A DNA stretch of 64,000 nt from Kribbella sandramycini (GTDB lineage: Bacteria; Actinomycetota; Actinomycetes; Propionibacteriales; Kribbellaceae). Location: the NCBI RefSeq assembly GCF_013131805.1, contig NZ_JABJRC010000003.1:434001-498000 (forward strand), in the 5' to 3' direction. Under the pieces are notes generated by a model. That model did no database searches, had not been told where the DNA came from, and worked only from the letters and a program-made list of their open reading frames with translations. This document shows, piece after piece, positions 41,453 through 50,144 of the stretch (positions are counted from its first letter, which is position 1; every line of letters starts with the position of its first letter). A program made the translations under genes and the position numbers.

Positions 41453-42337
41453 GTGGACAGCCGGCAGCTCGAGTACTTCGTCGCGGTCGCCGAGGAGCTC
41501 AGCTTCACCCGGGCCGCCCAGCGCCTGTTCACCGTCCAGTCGACGGTTTCGGCGGCGATCCGGGCCCTGGAAAGCGATCTGAAAACCACACTTTTCGATC
41601 GGTCGACCCGGCGGGTGCTGCTCTCGGATGCCGGCGCCGCGCTGCTCCCGGAGGCGAAGGCGGCGCTCGAAGCGCTCGACCGCGCGCGAGCCGTGGTCGA
41701 GGAGGCGTCGACCGGGCTGCGCGGCAACATCCGGATCGGCACGATGACCCGGCTCGGGCTGGTCGACCTCGCGCCGCTGCTCGGCGCGTTCTACCGGAAA
41801 TACCCGCTGGTCGACGTCCACGTGACGACCTCGCCGACCGGGTCGAGCGGGCTGGCCGACGACGTCCGGCACGGGCGGCTGGATCTCGCGCTGCTCGGCC
41901 TGCCTCCGGCGGAGCTGACCGGGCTCGACGTCCGCGAGCTGATGTCCGTCCCGTTCGTCGTCCTGGTGCCGCCGTCCCATCGGCCGGCCGCGGGGGACGG
42001 CGTCCGGTTGCGGGAGTTGAAGGGTGAGCGGTTCGTCGACATGCTGCCCGGGTTCGGGAACCGGCGGATGGTCGACCGCGAGTTCGAGCGGGCCGGGATT
42101 CCGCGCCAGGTGCACGTCGAGGTGCCGGACCTGAGCGAGGTCCCCGAGTACGTCGCGGCCGGGCTCGGGATCGCCGTCGTCCCGGACATCCCGGCCGCAC
42201 TCGACGGCGTCGTCCGGCTGCCGCTGGTCGATCCGGAGCTGTCCTGGACGTTGTCGGTGGCAACGGCCGCGGGCCGCACGCCGTCCCGCGCGGTCAGCGC
42301 GCTGTTCGAACTGCTCGTCGCCCTCCCGAAGTCATAA
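41453..42337 (+). CDS. LysR-type regulator
   Basis: 294 residues; GTG 41453 (MDSRQLEYFVAVAEELSFTR) fits the family N-terminus better than ATG 41432. Helix-turn-helix 1-60 (AAQRLFTVQSTVSAAIRALE), effector domain 85-290 (GNIRIGTMTRLGLVDLAPLL). Divergent from the MFS-DLH operon by 74 bp, which is its likely target. Confidence 0.88.
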   Translation: MDSRQLEYFVAVAEELSFTRAAQRLFTVQSTVSAAIRALESDLKTTLFDRSTRRVLLSDAGAALLPEAKAALEALDRARAVVEEASTGLRGNIRIGTMTRLGLVDLAPLLGAFYRKYPLVDVHVTTSPTGSSGLADDVRHGRLDLALLGLPPAELTGLDVRELMSVPFVVLVPPSHRPAAGDGVRLRELKGERFVDMLPGFGNRRMVDREFERAGIPRQVHVEVPDLSEVPEYVAAGLGIAVVPDIPAALDGVVRLPLVDPELSWTLSVATAAGRTPSRAVSALFELLVALPKS

Positions 42338-42399
42338 CCGCTGGGTTATCGCTCGTTACGAACTTCGGCGTTGTTCGCGCCGACGGCTGCCGGGAGCCT

Positions 42400-42421
42400 G
42401 GGGAGGCAACCGAACCTCCCC
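42400..42421 (+). terminator. Hairpin between lysR and VOC gene
   Basis: A perfect 7-bp GGGGAGG/CCTCCCC stem with an 8-nt loop, extended by GG/CC after a mismatch. It lies 62 bp after the LysR stop and 15 bp before the VOC start, adjacent to that gene's ribosome site. There is no U-tract, so a leader hairpin affecting translation is as likely as a terminator. Confidence 0.45.
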
Positions 42422-42436
42422 TGGAAAGGCAGATCA

Positions 42437-43039
42437 ATGACCGCTTTCGAGACCGTCACGCTGGAGGTGCCGGACGCCGAGGCCGCCACGGCGTTCTACG
42501 AGGCCTTCGGCCTGAGCTCCTACGTGCAGGTGCGGACCACGCGCGCGCCGGCGAACGGATTCCGCGGGTTCGCACTGTCGCTCGTGGCCGCCCAGCCCGG
42601 GGACGTCGACGCGCTGACCGCGGCCGCGGTCTCCGCCGGGGCGACGACGACGCAGCCGGCCACCAAGAGCTTCTGGGGGTACGGCGGGGTGGTGCGCACC
42701 CCCGACGGCACGCTCTGCAAGATCGCGAGCTCCAAGAAGAAGGACGTCGCTCCGGTCACCGGCCGGATCGATCAGGTCGCGCTCCTGCTCGGCGTGGCCG
42801 ATGTGAAGGCGAGTAAGCAGTTCTACGTCGGCAAAGGACTGGCGGTCGGCAAGAGCTACGGCGGTAAGTACGTCGAGTTCGACACCCCGTCGTCCGCGGT
42901 GACGCTGGCGCTCTACCCGCGCCGGGCACTCGCGAAGGACGTCGGAACGGCCGACGACGGCAGCGGATCGCACGGGATCGTGTTCGGCGGTCAGGCCGGG
43001 ACGTTCACCGATCCGGACGGGTTCGAGTGGGAGAACTGA
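42437..43039 (+). CDS. VOC (glyoxalase/dioxygenase-fold) protein
   Basis: 200 residues from ATG 42437, with GGAAAGG upstream. Two beta-alpha-beta3 modules: LEVPDAEAATAFYEAFGL (about 9-26) and LLGVADVKASKQFYVGKGLAV (about 117-137), each ending in a strand such as GYGGVVRTPDGT and GTFTDPDGFEWE. Such proteins bind metals or antibiotics; the specific activity is unknown. Overlaps the convergent LysR gene by 35 bp. Confidence 0.85.
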   Translation: MTAFETVTLEVPDAEAATAFYEAFGLSSYVQVRTTRAPANGFRGFALSLVAAQPGDVDALTAAAVSAGATTTQPATKSFWGYGGVVRTPDGTLCKIASSKKKDVAPVTGRIDQVALLLGVADVKASKQFYVGKGLAVGKSYGGKYVEFDTPSSAVTLALYPRRALAKDVGTADDGSGSHGIVFGGQAGTFTDPDGFEWEN

Positions 43040-43907
43040 CCAGCTCGACGAAGGCACGTACACGAGGCGACAAGGCGCCGTCCCGCCAGACGAGCACCCA
43101 CTCGGTGGGCGGCGCATCGTGCACAGGCACAAAGACGACACCTGGATGGGTGTAGTAGCGGAGTACGTGCTCGTTCAGCGGCGCGACCGCTTCGGCCGCG
43201 GCGATCCGGGTCAGCACCTCATGGAACGTGCTGACCAACGGGCCGCGCGCGATGGCCTGCCCGCTTGGGGTGCGGGCGGGCACCATCGACTCGATCCAGT
43301 ACTCCGGGAGCGGGCCGGGATCGACGACGAGCTGACCGGCGAAGTCCTCCATCGAGACCGCGGGGCGCGCGGCCAGCTCGTGGTCGGTCCACACGGCCAG
43401 CACCCGGCCCTCGGTGAACACGATCGGCCCCTCGACCAGGTCGGGCTCGCGGACCGGGCGCCAGACGAGCGCCAGCTCCAGCTCGCCGGCGCGCAGCGCG
43501 CTGAACGGGTTGCTGAAGTGGATCTCGTGCAGGGCCACCTCACAGGCCGGATGCCGATCGCGGAACGCGGCCAGAAGCTCGCGAATCTCGTGGCCGACCG
43601 CGCCCATCACGCCCAGCCGGACGGTCCCGCTCACGCCTTGCGCGGCCTCGGTCGCCTTCACCACTCCGGTGCGGATGGCGTCGTACCCGGCCTGCAGGTC
43701 GGCGCGTAGCTGCTCGCCGAGCGGGGTCAGCAGCACCGCGCGGCTGGTGCGCTCGAAGAGCGGTGCGCCGATCCGGCGCTCCTGCGCCTTGATCGACTGG
43801 CTGACGCGCGCCTGCGAGACGTGCAGCCGCTCCGCGGCGCGGCCGAAGTGCAGCTCCTCGGCGAGCGTCAGGAAGATCTCGATGTCGCGGAGCTCCACGG
43901 CCGACAC
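43005..43907 (-). CDS. LysR-type regulator
   Basis: 300 residues from GTG 43907. Helix-turn-helix at 6-65 (IFLTLAEELHFGRAAERLHVSQARVSQSIKAQERR), then the effector domain with VRLGVMGAVGHEIREL. Divergent from msiK by 81 bp and convergent with the VOC gene; the target is unclear. LysR-type proteins of this subgroup often control nearby efflux or oxidoreductase genes. Confidence 0.87.
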   Translation of the reverse strand: MSAVELRDIEIFLTLAEELHFGRAAERLHVSQARVSQSIKAQERRIGAPLFERTSRAVLLTPLGEQLRADLQAGYDAIRTGVVKATEAAQGVSGTVRLGVMGAVGHEIRELLAAFRDRHPACEVALHEIHFSNPFSALRAGELELALVWRPVREPDLVEGPIVFTEGRVLAVWTDHELAARPAVSMEDFAGQLVVDPGPLPEYWIESMVPARTPSGQAIARGPLVSTFHEVLTRIAAAEAVAPLNEHVLRYYTHPGVVFVPVHDAPPTEWVLVWRDGALSPRVRAFVELVSSPTRTRPDR

Positions 43908-43988
43908 GATAGCCGCCGCCTTACTTCACCGGGGAATACATCTCGGCCGATCCCGGTTCTCCCGAATAGCCGAGGAAGGAAGCGCGAC

Positions 43989-45068
<1,080 letters not shown>

Positions 45069-45073
45069 GCCGG

Positions 45074-45493
45074 GTGTGGAACGACGACACCCCTGGATTG
45101 CTGACGTTGCCGTCCGGCCGTCGGGTTCGCGGACGTGGTCTGCGGAACGGGCCGGCGGCTGCGCCGTTGCCGACGTACGGCGTGTATTTGCTGGGTTCTG
45201 AGCCACCGGCGGTGGAGTGGGAGTCGCGCTGGCTGCGCTGGCCGGATTTCCGGCTGCCCGCTGATCGAGCATTGGCCCGGACGGTGTTCGCAGAGGCGTT
45301 GGAGCGCGCTGAGTCGGAGCGAGTTGAGTTCGCGTGCGCCGGTGGGCGGGGGCGGACCGGTACGGCGTTGGCCTGTTTGGCTGTACTGGACGGCGTACCA
45401 GCCTCGTCGGCGGTGGCCTATGTGCGGGAGCACTACGACCGACACGCGGTCGAAACTCCGTGGCAGAAACGGTACGTGGTCAGGTTTCATTAG
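45074..45493 (+). CDS. Protein-tyrosine-phosphatase-like protein
   Basis: 139 residues from GTG 45074, five bases after the msiK stop. The signature CAGGRGRTG (C-x5-R, about residues 95-103) within EFACAGGRGRTGTALACLAVL is the phosphatase P-loop, although the usual preceding histidine is replaced by Ala. The general-acid loop could lie at LRWPDFRLPAD (about 53-63). It resembles dual-specificity phosphatases. A possible operon with msiK is suggested by spacing alone. Confidence 0.75.
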   Translation: MWNDDTPGLLTLPSGRRVRGRGLRNGPAAAPLPTYGVYLLGSEPPAVEWESRWLRWPDFRLPADRALARTVFAEALERAESERVEFACAGGRGRTGTALACLAVLDGVPASSAVAYVREHYDRHAVETPWQKRYVVRFH

Positions 45494-45497
45494 CGCG

Positions 45498-45893
45498 ATG
45501 ACCATTGAGCGCTCGAACCCCGACGGCCTGCATGCGACCCCCGGCTACCATCACGTGACGCGTGTCCAGGCGGACACCATGATCTACCTCGCGGGGCAAT
45601 GCCCGCTGACTGCGACGGGCGAGCTGGCCGAGGGCGGCCTCGCCGCCCAGACCGATCAAGTGATCGAGAACATCCTGACCGCGCTGACTGCGGCCGGGGC
45701 CACGCCGGGCGACGTCGTCCGCACGGTCATCTACGTCAACAGCACCGACCGCGGCGAACTCGCCGCCGTCTGGACGCAGCTGAACGAGTCTTCGCTCGCC
45801 CCGGCGTTCAAGTCGGCGTCGACATTGCTCGGCGTCGCACAGCTCGGCTTCACCGGCCAACTTGTCGAGATCGACGTGACCGCCGCGCTCTGA
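45498..45893 (+). CDS. ridA: RidA/YjgF-family protein
   Basis: 131 residues from ATG 45498. The family fold and motifs are visible: MIYLAGQCPLTATGELAEGGLAAQTDQVIENILTALTAAGA (in pieces from about 32) and VVRTVIYV, with the C-terminal GQLVEIDVTAAL. The family deaminates reactive enamine/imine intermediates from PLP enzymes such as threonine dehydratase. The arginine usually found near residue 105 is not present in the typical position, so it may belong to a non-archetypal subgroup. Four bases separate it from the phosphatase-like gene. Confidence 0.82.
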   Translation: MTIERSNPDGLHATPGYHHVTRVQADTMIYLAGQCPLTATGELAEGGLAAQTDQVIENILTALTAAGATPGDVVRTVIYVNSTDRGELAAVWTQLNESSLAPAFKSASTLLGVAQLGFTGQLVEIDVTAAL

Positions 45894-45897
45894 GCGC

Positions 45898-46299
45898 TCA
45901 CGCGGTGATGAGGCCGACGCCAAGGGTGAGTGTGCCGAGGGCGAGTGCCGCGGCGCCGATCCAGAGCATCCAGATGGCCTGATTCGGTTGGGTGCGGCCT
46001 TTGCCCGCGGAGGCGGCGAAGAAGCCGCCGGACATCAGGACGGCGGCGATCGGGATGGCGAGCCGGGCGATCCACAGCCAGGCGCCGGTCAGGCCGGTCT
46101 GGTCGACGTACAGCAGGCCGACCAGACCGAGGATGACCAGGACGCCGGCGTGCGCGTGGCCGGCCCGGGCGAACGACTTCTGGAAGTCGGTCATCGGGAC
46201 CTTGCCGCGGACGATCCTGGTCATGAAGTAGCCGCCGAACTCGATGGTCACGATCGTGAGCAGGATCAGCCCGGCCACGACGCGCGTTGCGTCAGTCAT
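45898..46299 (-). CDS. Four-helix membrane protein under MerR control
   Basis: 133 residues from ATG 46299, with GGCGGAG upstream. Four hydrophobic segments (about 5-25, 46-65, 72-92 and 107-128). FARAGHAHAGVLVILGLV includes paired histidines (H48, H50) in a helix, reminiscent of heme- or metal-binding membrane proteins. No family recognised. It shares a large operator with the divergent MerR gene, which suggests inducible expression. Confidence 0.68.
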   Translation of the reverse strand: MTDATRVVAGLILLTIVTIEFGGYFMTRIVRGKVPMTDFQKSFARAGHAHAGVLVILGLVGLLYVDQTGLTGAWLWIARLAIPIAAVLMSGGFFAASAGKGRTQPNQAIWMLWIGAAALALGTLTLGVGLITA

Positions 46300-46310
46300 T
46301 TCTCCGCCTT

Positions 46311-46352
46311 TGGATAGTAGAAGTATCCGTTTATGGATACTGATACTATCCA
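46311..46352. promoter_or_regulatory. 42-bp composite MerR operator
   Basis: The gap contains two GGATA-N7-TATCC sites (46312-46328 and 46335-46351) that are inverted copies of GGATAGTAnnAGTATCC. Together they make a 42-bp dyad with 9-bp outer arms (TGGATAGTA/TACTATCCA) and 7-bp inner arms (AGTATCC/GGATACT). One site would serve each divergent promoter. Confidence 0.75.
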
Positions 46353-46376
46353 TCGGACGGCGACGGAAGGCAAGCG

Positions 46377-47003
46377 ATGCGAATCGGTGAGCTGAGCAGG
46401 GCTACTGGGATTCCGGTGCCGACGATCAAGTACTACCTGCGGGAGGGATTGCTGCCTGCCGGGGAGCTGAGCAGTCCGAACCAGGCGGCGTACGGGGAGG
46501 CGCACGTACGGCGGCTGCGGCTGGTGCGGGCGCTGGTTGATCTGGCCCAGGTGCCGGTCGCGCAGGTGAAGGAGATCGTCGCCTCACTCGACGCGGACGA
46601 CGTCCCGCTGCACGACCAGATCGGCCGGGCACACCGGGCGTTGATCCCAGCGCGGAAGCAGACGGCGTCCGCGGAGGCGCGCGAGGTCGCGACCGCCGAG
46701 GTCCGCGAGCTGCTGCAGCGACGCGGCTGGCAGGTCGAGGCGGACGGGCCGGCGCTCGCGACCTTGATCGAGACGGTCGCGACGTTCCACACCCTCGGGC
46801 AGCAGAATCTCGTCGGATTCCTCGACGCCTACGCCGCCGCCGTCGAACAGTTCACCGAGCTCGAAGTCGAAGCCGTCACCGCGCACCCGACCCGCGACCA
46901 GGTCGCGGAGTCCGTCGTCATCGGCACGATCCTCGGCGAAACCGTCATCTCGTCACTGCGTCTACTCGCGCAGGAGTCAATCTCAGCCCGCCGCTGGAGC
47001 TGA
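46377..47003 (+). CDS. MerR-family regulator
   Basis: 208 residues. Helix-turn-helix at 2-38 (IGELSRATGIPVPTIKYYLREGLL), recognition part to 75, coiled coil about 78-110 and a C-terminal helical effector domain (about 120-205), which has no cysteines, so an organic ligand rather than a metal is likely. Controls itself and the divergent membrane protein through the composite operator (inference). Overlaps the Lrp gene end by 21 bp. Confidence 0.88.
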   Translation: MRIGELSRATGIPVPTIKYYLREGLLPAGELSSPNQAAYGEAHVRRLRLVRALVDLAQVPVAQVKEIVASLDADDVPLHDQIGRAHRALIPARKQTASAEAREVATAEVRELLQRRGWQVEADGPALATLIETVATFHTLGQQNLVGFLDAYAAAVEQFTELEVEAVTAHPTRDQVAESVVIGTILGETVISSLRLLAQESISARRWS

Positions 47004-47432
47004 CGGACCGCGGTACGACTGGGTCTGCGAGTAGACGAGGTTCGTGGTCGTACTCCCGAAGTCGGTCAGCTCGTTGACGAGCTCCTCCAGATGCGGCATC
47101 GACGCCGCCGCGACCTTGAGCGTGTAGCAGTCGTCACCCGTCGTCCGCAGACATTCGAGGATCTCGCTCCGCTCGGCCAGCAGACGGCGCAGCGGCTCGT
47201 GCTTGTTCCCCGGGTACTTGAGCCGGACGACGGCCAGCACCGGGTAGCCGACCTTCGTCAGGTCGACCTCGGCGCGGTAGCCGGTGATGACCCCTTCGGA
47301 CTCCAACCGGCGGACCCGCTCGGTCGTCGCCGACGAGCTGAGGCTGACCCGCCGTCCGAGCTCGGTCAGCGAGATCCGCGCGTCCGCCTGGAGTTCGGCG
47401 AGGATTGCCCAGTCGGTCGAATCGATGGCCAT
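46983..47432 (-). CDS. Lrp/AsnC-family regulator
   Basis: 149 residues, the standard length. Helix-turn-helix 5-50 (ILAELQADARISLTELGRRVSLSSSATTERVRRLE), RAM domain 62-145 (VVRLKYPGNKHEPL and CLRTTGDDCYTLKVAA). Amino-acid-responsive regulator. No divergent partner nearer than the LLM gene 93 bp away, which might be its target. Confidence 0.9.
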   Translation of the reverse strand: MAIDSTDWAILAELQADARISLTELGRRVSLSSSATTERVRRLESEGVITGYRAEVDLTKVGYPVLAVVRLKYPGNKHEPLRRLLAERSEILECLRTTGDDCYTLKVAAASMPHLEELVNELTDFGSTTTNLVYSQTQSYRGPSAPAAG

Positions 47433-47525
47433 CGCACCAATCTACCGGGGATTCCCCGGCGATCGGGGGCTGATGCCGGTCGAATTCTCTTCTGGAGCGA
47501 CCTGTTGCCTCGATAACCTGACGGG

Positions 47526-48377
47526 GTGGAAATCGGCGTGAACGTCCCGAATTTCGGGCCTGGTACGAGTCCGGCGCGGCTGCGTGACTGGGCGCAGGTG
47601 GTGGAGGGGCTCGGGTACGACCTGTTGATGATGTCGGACCATGTAGTGATCACGCCGGATGTGGCCGAGCAGTATCCGGCGCCGTTCTACGAGCCGTTCA
47701 CGACGCTGAGTTGGTTGGCCGGTCTGACGTCGCGGGTCAAGCTCGGGACGACGGTGCTGATCGCGCCGTACCGGCATCCGCTGCTGGTAGCGCGGATGGC
47801 CGCGAACCTCGCCGAGCTCAGCGACGACCGGTTGATCCTCGGCGTCGGCGCCGGCTGGGCGCAGCAGGAGTTCGCCGCGCTCGGCACCTCGCACGAGACG
47901 CGCGGCCGCCAGACCACCGATCTGCTCACCACCCTGCGGAGCGCCTGGTCCGACACCGCGGACTACGGAAAGACCACAATCCCCTTGTGGGTAGGCGGAA
48001 ACAGCGACGCCGCCATCCGCCGCGCCATCCGGTACGGCGATGCCTGGCACCCGCTCCGGCAGTCGCTCAATTGGTTGCGTGCGGCAACAACTCGGGTCGG
48101 CTCGTTGGCTGCCGCACTCGATCGTCCCGTCCCGCTGTTCACGCCACGCATCCTGCTCCGGCTCACCCCCGAGCCGCTGCCCGACTCGCGACTCGCCGGG
48201 GAGGGCTCGATCAAGCAGGTGCTGGCCGATCTCGACGTACTGCGCGCACTCGGCGCGAGCACCGTCGTCCTGGATCCCTTCGTCGGCGACCCCGCCGAAA
48301 CCCTCCACCCCGAAGCCGCCTGGCAATCCCTGGCCACCCTCGCCGCTCACCTCACCCGGAGCCCTCATGACGCCTGA
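47526..48377 (+). CDS. LLM-class F420-dependent oxidoreductase
   Basis: 283 residues from GTG 47526. Luciferase-like barrel: VNVPNFGPGTSPARLRDWAQ (5-24), LGTTVLIAPYRHPLLVARMAAN (about 73-94) and LILGVGAGWAQQEFAALG (about 101-118) are typical of the F420 group. The hydride comes from F420H2, common in actinomycetes; the substrate is unknown. Its last 11 bases overlap the deaminase start, so the two are probably one operon. Confidence 0.86.
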   Translation: MEIGVNVPNFGPGTSPARLRDWAQVVEGLGYDLLMMSDHVVITPDVAEQYPAPFYEPFTTLSWLAGLTSRVKLGTTVLIAPYRHPLLVARMAANLAELSDDRLILGVGAGWAQQEFAALGTSHETRGRQTTDLLTTLRSAWSDTADYGKTTIPLWVGGNSDAAIRRAIRYGDAWHPLRQSLNWLRAATTRVGSLAAALDRPVPLFTPRILLRLTPEPLPDSRLAGEGSIKQVLADLDVLRALGASTVVLDPFVGDPAETLHPEAAWQSLATLAAHLTRSPHDA

Positions 48378-48783
48378 GTCCGAACACTTCCTGCGCCGCG
48401 CCATCGAGCTCGCCGCCGAATCCCGCGCCGCCGGCAACCCGCCCTTCGGCTCCCTCCTGGTCGCCCCCGACGGCACCATCGTCGCCGAGGCCCACAACAC
48501 GACCATCACCGACAACGACATCAGCCTGCACCCCGAGCTGAAACTCGCCGTCTGGGCCGCCGCCAACCTCCCTCGCGAGACCGCGGCCAACACCACCATG
48601 TACACCAGCTGCCAGCCCTGCCAGATGTGCGCCGGCGCCCTCGCCCGCTCCGGCCTCGGCAACGTCATCTACGCCCTCACCCCCGACCTCCTCGGCTCCA
48701 CCCCCTTCCCCGCCGTCCCCCTGGACGGCCCCCACCTCACCGAAGAAGCCCAGGCACCGGTCGCCGGCTACTACACCTCATAA
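48367..48783 (+). CDS. Nucleoside/tRNA-adenosine deaminase-like protein
   Basis: 138 residues from ATG 48367. The zinc-deaminase motif is present as HPELKLAV (usual HAE replaced by HPE, about residue 57) and PCQMC (about 84-88, TSCQPCQMCAGAL). The fold is that of TadA/guanine deaminase proteins. Pro in place of Ala next to the catalytic histidine is unusual and may alter specificity. Translationally overlapped with the LLM gene. Confidence 0.83.
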   Translation: MTPESEHFLRRAIELAAESRAAGNPPFGSLLVAPDGTIVAEAHNTTITDNDISLHPELKLAVWAAANLPRETAANTTMYTSCQPCQMCAGALARSGLGNVIYALTPDLLGSTPFPAVPLDGPHLTEEAQAPVAGYYTS

Positions 48784-48806
48784 CAACGTCAGTACGGCTC
48801 GTCGCT

Positions 48807-50144
48807 TCAGAGACCGGCGTGGAAGGCGATTCGCTCGCGGGTTGGCCTCGGCAGGTTGCTGCGGGAAAGCAGGAGGCCGATCGCCTCGCGCTCTGTCGGG
48901 TGTAGGCGTTCGTACATAGTTGCCGCGCGTAGCTCCAGCCAGTTGATCAGGTCTCGGCGGGCTTCGGCGGCGAGGGCGCGATCGACGTCGAGGCTCGCCT
49001 CCAGGCTGCCGCGCAACCGGCTCGGGCCGCCGAGCTCGCGGCGTACCATCCAGGCCGCTCGGCGCTGGTCGGGGCTGTCGGACTCAGCCGCCGGTACGAC
49101 ATCGTCGTACCGGACCCCGGGCTGCGCCGCCAGCAGCCGGGCTGCGCGCTTGACGACCGCCCGGCTGGGGTCGGCGAGCATGGCGAGCAGGAGCTCGCGC
49201 GGCGGCGCATCGCCCGGCCACAGGTCGAGGGCGGCCAGCCGACCGCGGGCCTCTGGGCTCGCCAGCGCCGCGCGCGCCTCCGGCTCGGTGAGTTGCTGGC
49301 CGATCTCCCGCAGTCCGAACAAGGCCGAGCCGCTCTGCGGCCGTGAGCGGTAGAACGCCACCGGCTCCCGGCCGGACCGTCGATACCGCCACCGAGCAGC
49401 CTGCCGCACCCGGCTCGACCGATCGAGCATCAGCTCCTCGAGCTCCGCCGGCTCGAAGGCTTCATCCGCCGCGCCGTACAGGGCGGCCAAGCGGCCTTCG
49501 ACCAACTTCGACCCCAGCAACCGCCTCTTCGCGGTCACCGGGTCGATCACCATCCACCGCTCGGCCAGCCGACTCTGCAGCAGCTGATCCGGCTCATCGG
49601 CCAACCGGGCCGCCACCTCCTGAGCCGTCAGCTCATCGAGAACCCGGTCGTACGCGAACCGCCGTACGAGTAGATCCTCGACGGCCAACAACTCGCGGGC
49701 GTCAATCTGCGCCGCGTACGACGCCAACGCCGCCGGCCCGAACGGACGCCGCTGCACCCGCAGCAACACCTCCAGCACGACCACCGCCGGCCGCCCACTC
49801 AGCGCCCCGACCGCGACCGCACGCACCTGCTCAACATGATCCACCGCCCGCAACGCCAGAAAGCGAGCCGCCAACTCGCCGCCCCACCCAGCCAGCGCCC
49901 GCGCCGCCCGCTCCCGCACATACCCATCGGCGTGCATCGAGCCCAAACAATCCGCCAGCCGATCCCCCCGCCCAACCCGCGCGGCCCAGTCGCCCCGCCG
50001 ATCCAACGGACTCCCCGCCCAAAAATACGGCCGATACCGCTCCACCAGCCGCACCACCTCAACCCCCGGCAACCCCTCCAACCAAGCCAGCAGCTGCCCA
50101 TCCCCCAACCGCAAGGCCTCCCCCAAAGCCCCCACCCCAGCCAT
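48807..50144 (-). CDS. HEAT-repeat-like protein downstream of dnaB
   Basis: 445 residues of helical repeats, for example VRERAARALAGWGGELAARFLALRAVDHVEQVRAVAVGALSG (split: 75-90 and 97-116) and LASPEARGRLAALDLW. No catalytic motif, signal peptide or membrane segment. Such solenoids act as binding scaffolds. Its ATG overlaps the dnaB stop by one base (TAATG), so it is translationally coupled to the replicative helicase, but whether it works with it is unknown. Confidence 0.72.
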   Translation of the reverse strand: MAGVGALGEALRLGDGQLLAWLEGLPGVEVVRLVERYRPYFWAGSPLDRRGDWAARVGRGDRLADCLGSMHADGYVRERAARALAGWGGELAARFLALRAVDHVEQVRAVAVGALSGRPAVVVLEVLLRVQRRPFGPAALASYAAQIDARELLAVEDLLVRRFAYDRVLDELTAQEVAARLADEPDQLLQSRLAERWMVIDPVTAKRRLLGSKLVEGRLAALYGAADEAFEPAELEELMLDRSSRVRQAARWRYRRSGREPVAFYRSRPQSGSALFGLREIGQQLTEPEARAALASPEARGRLAALDLWPGDAPPRELLLAMLADPSRAVVKRAARLLAAQPGVRYDDVVPAAESDSPDQRRAAWMVRRELGGPSRLRGSLEASLDVDRALAAEARRDLINWLELRAATMYERLHPTEREAIGLLLSRSNLPRPTRERIAFHAGL

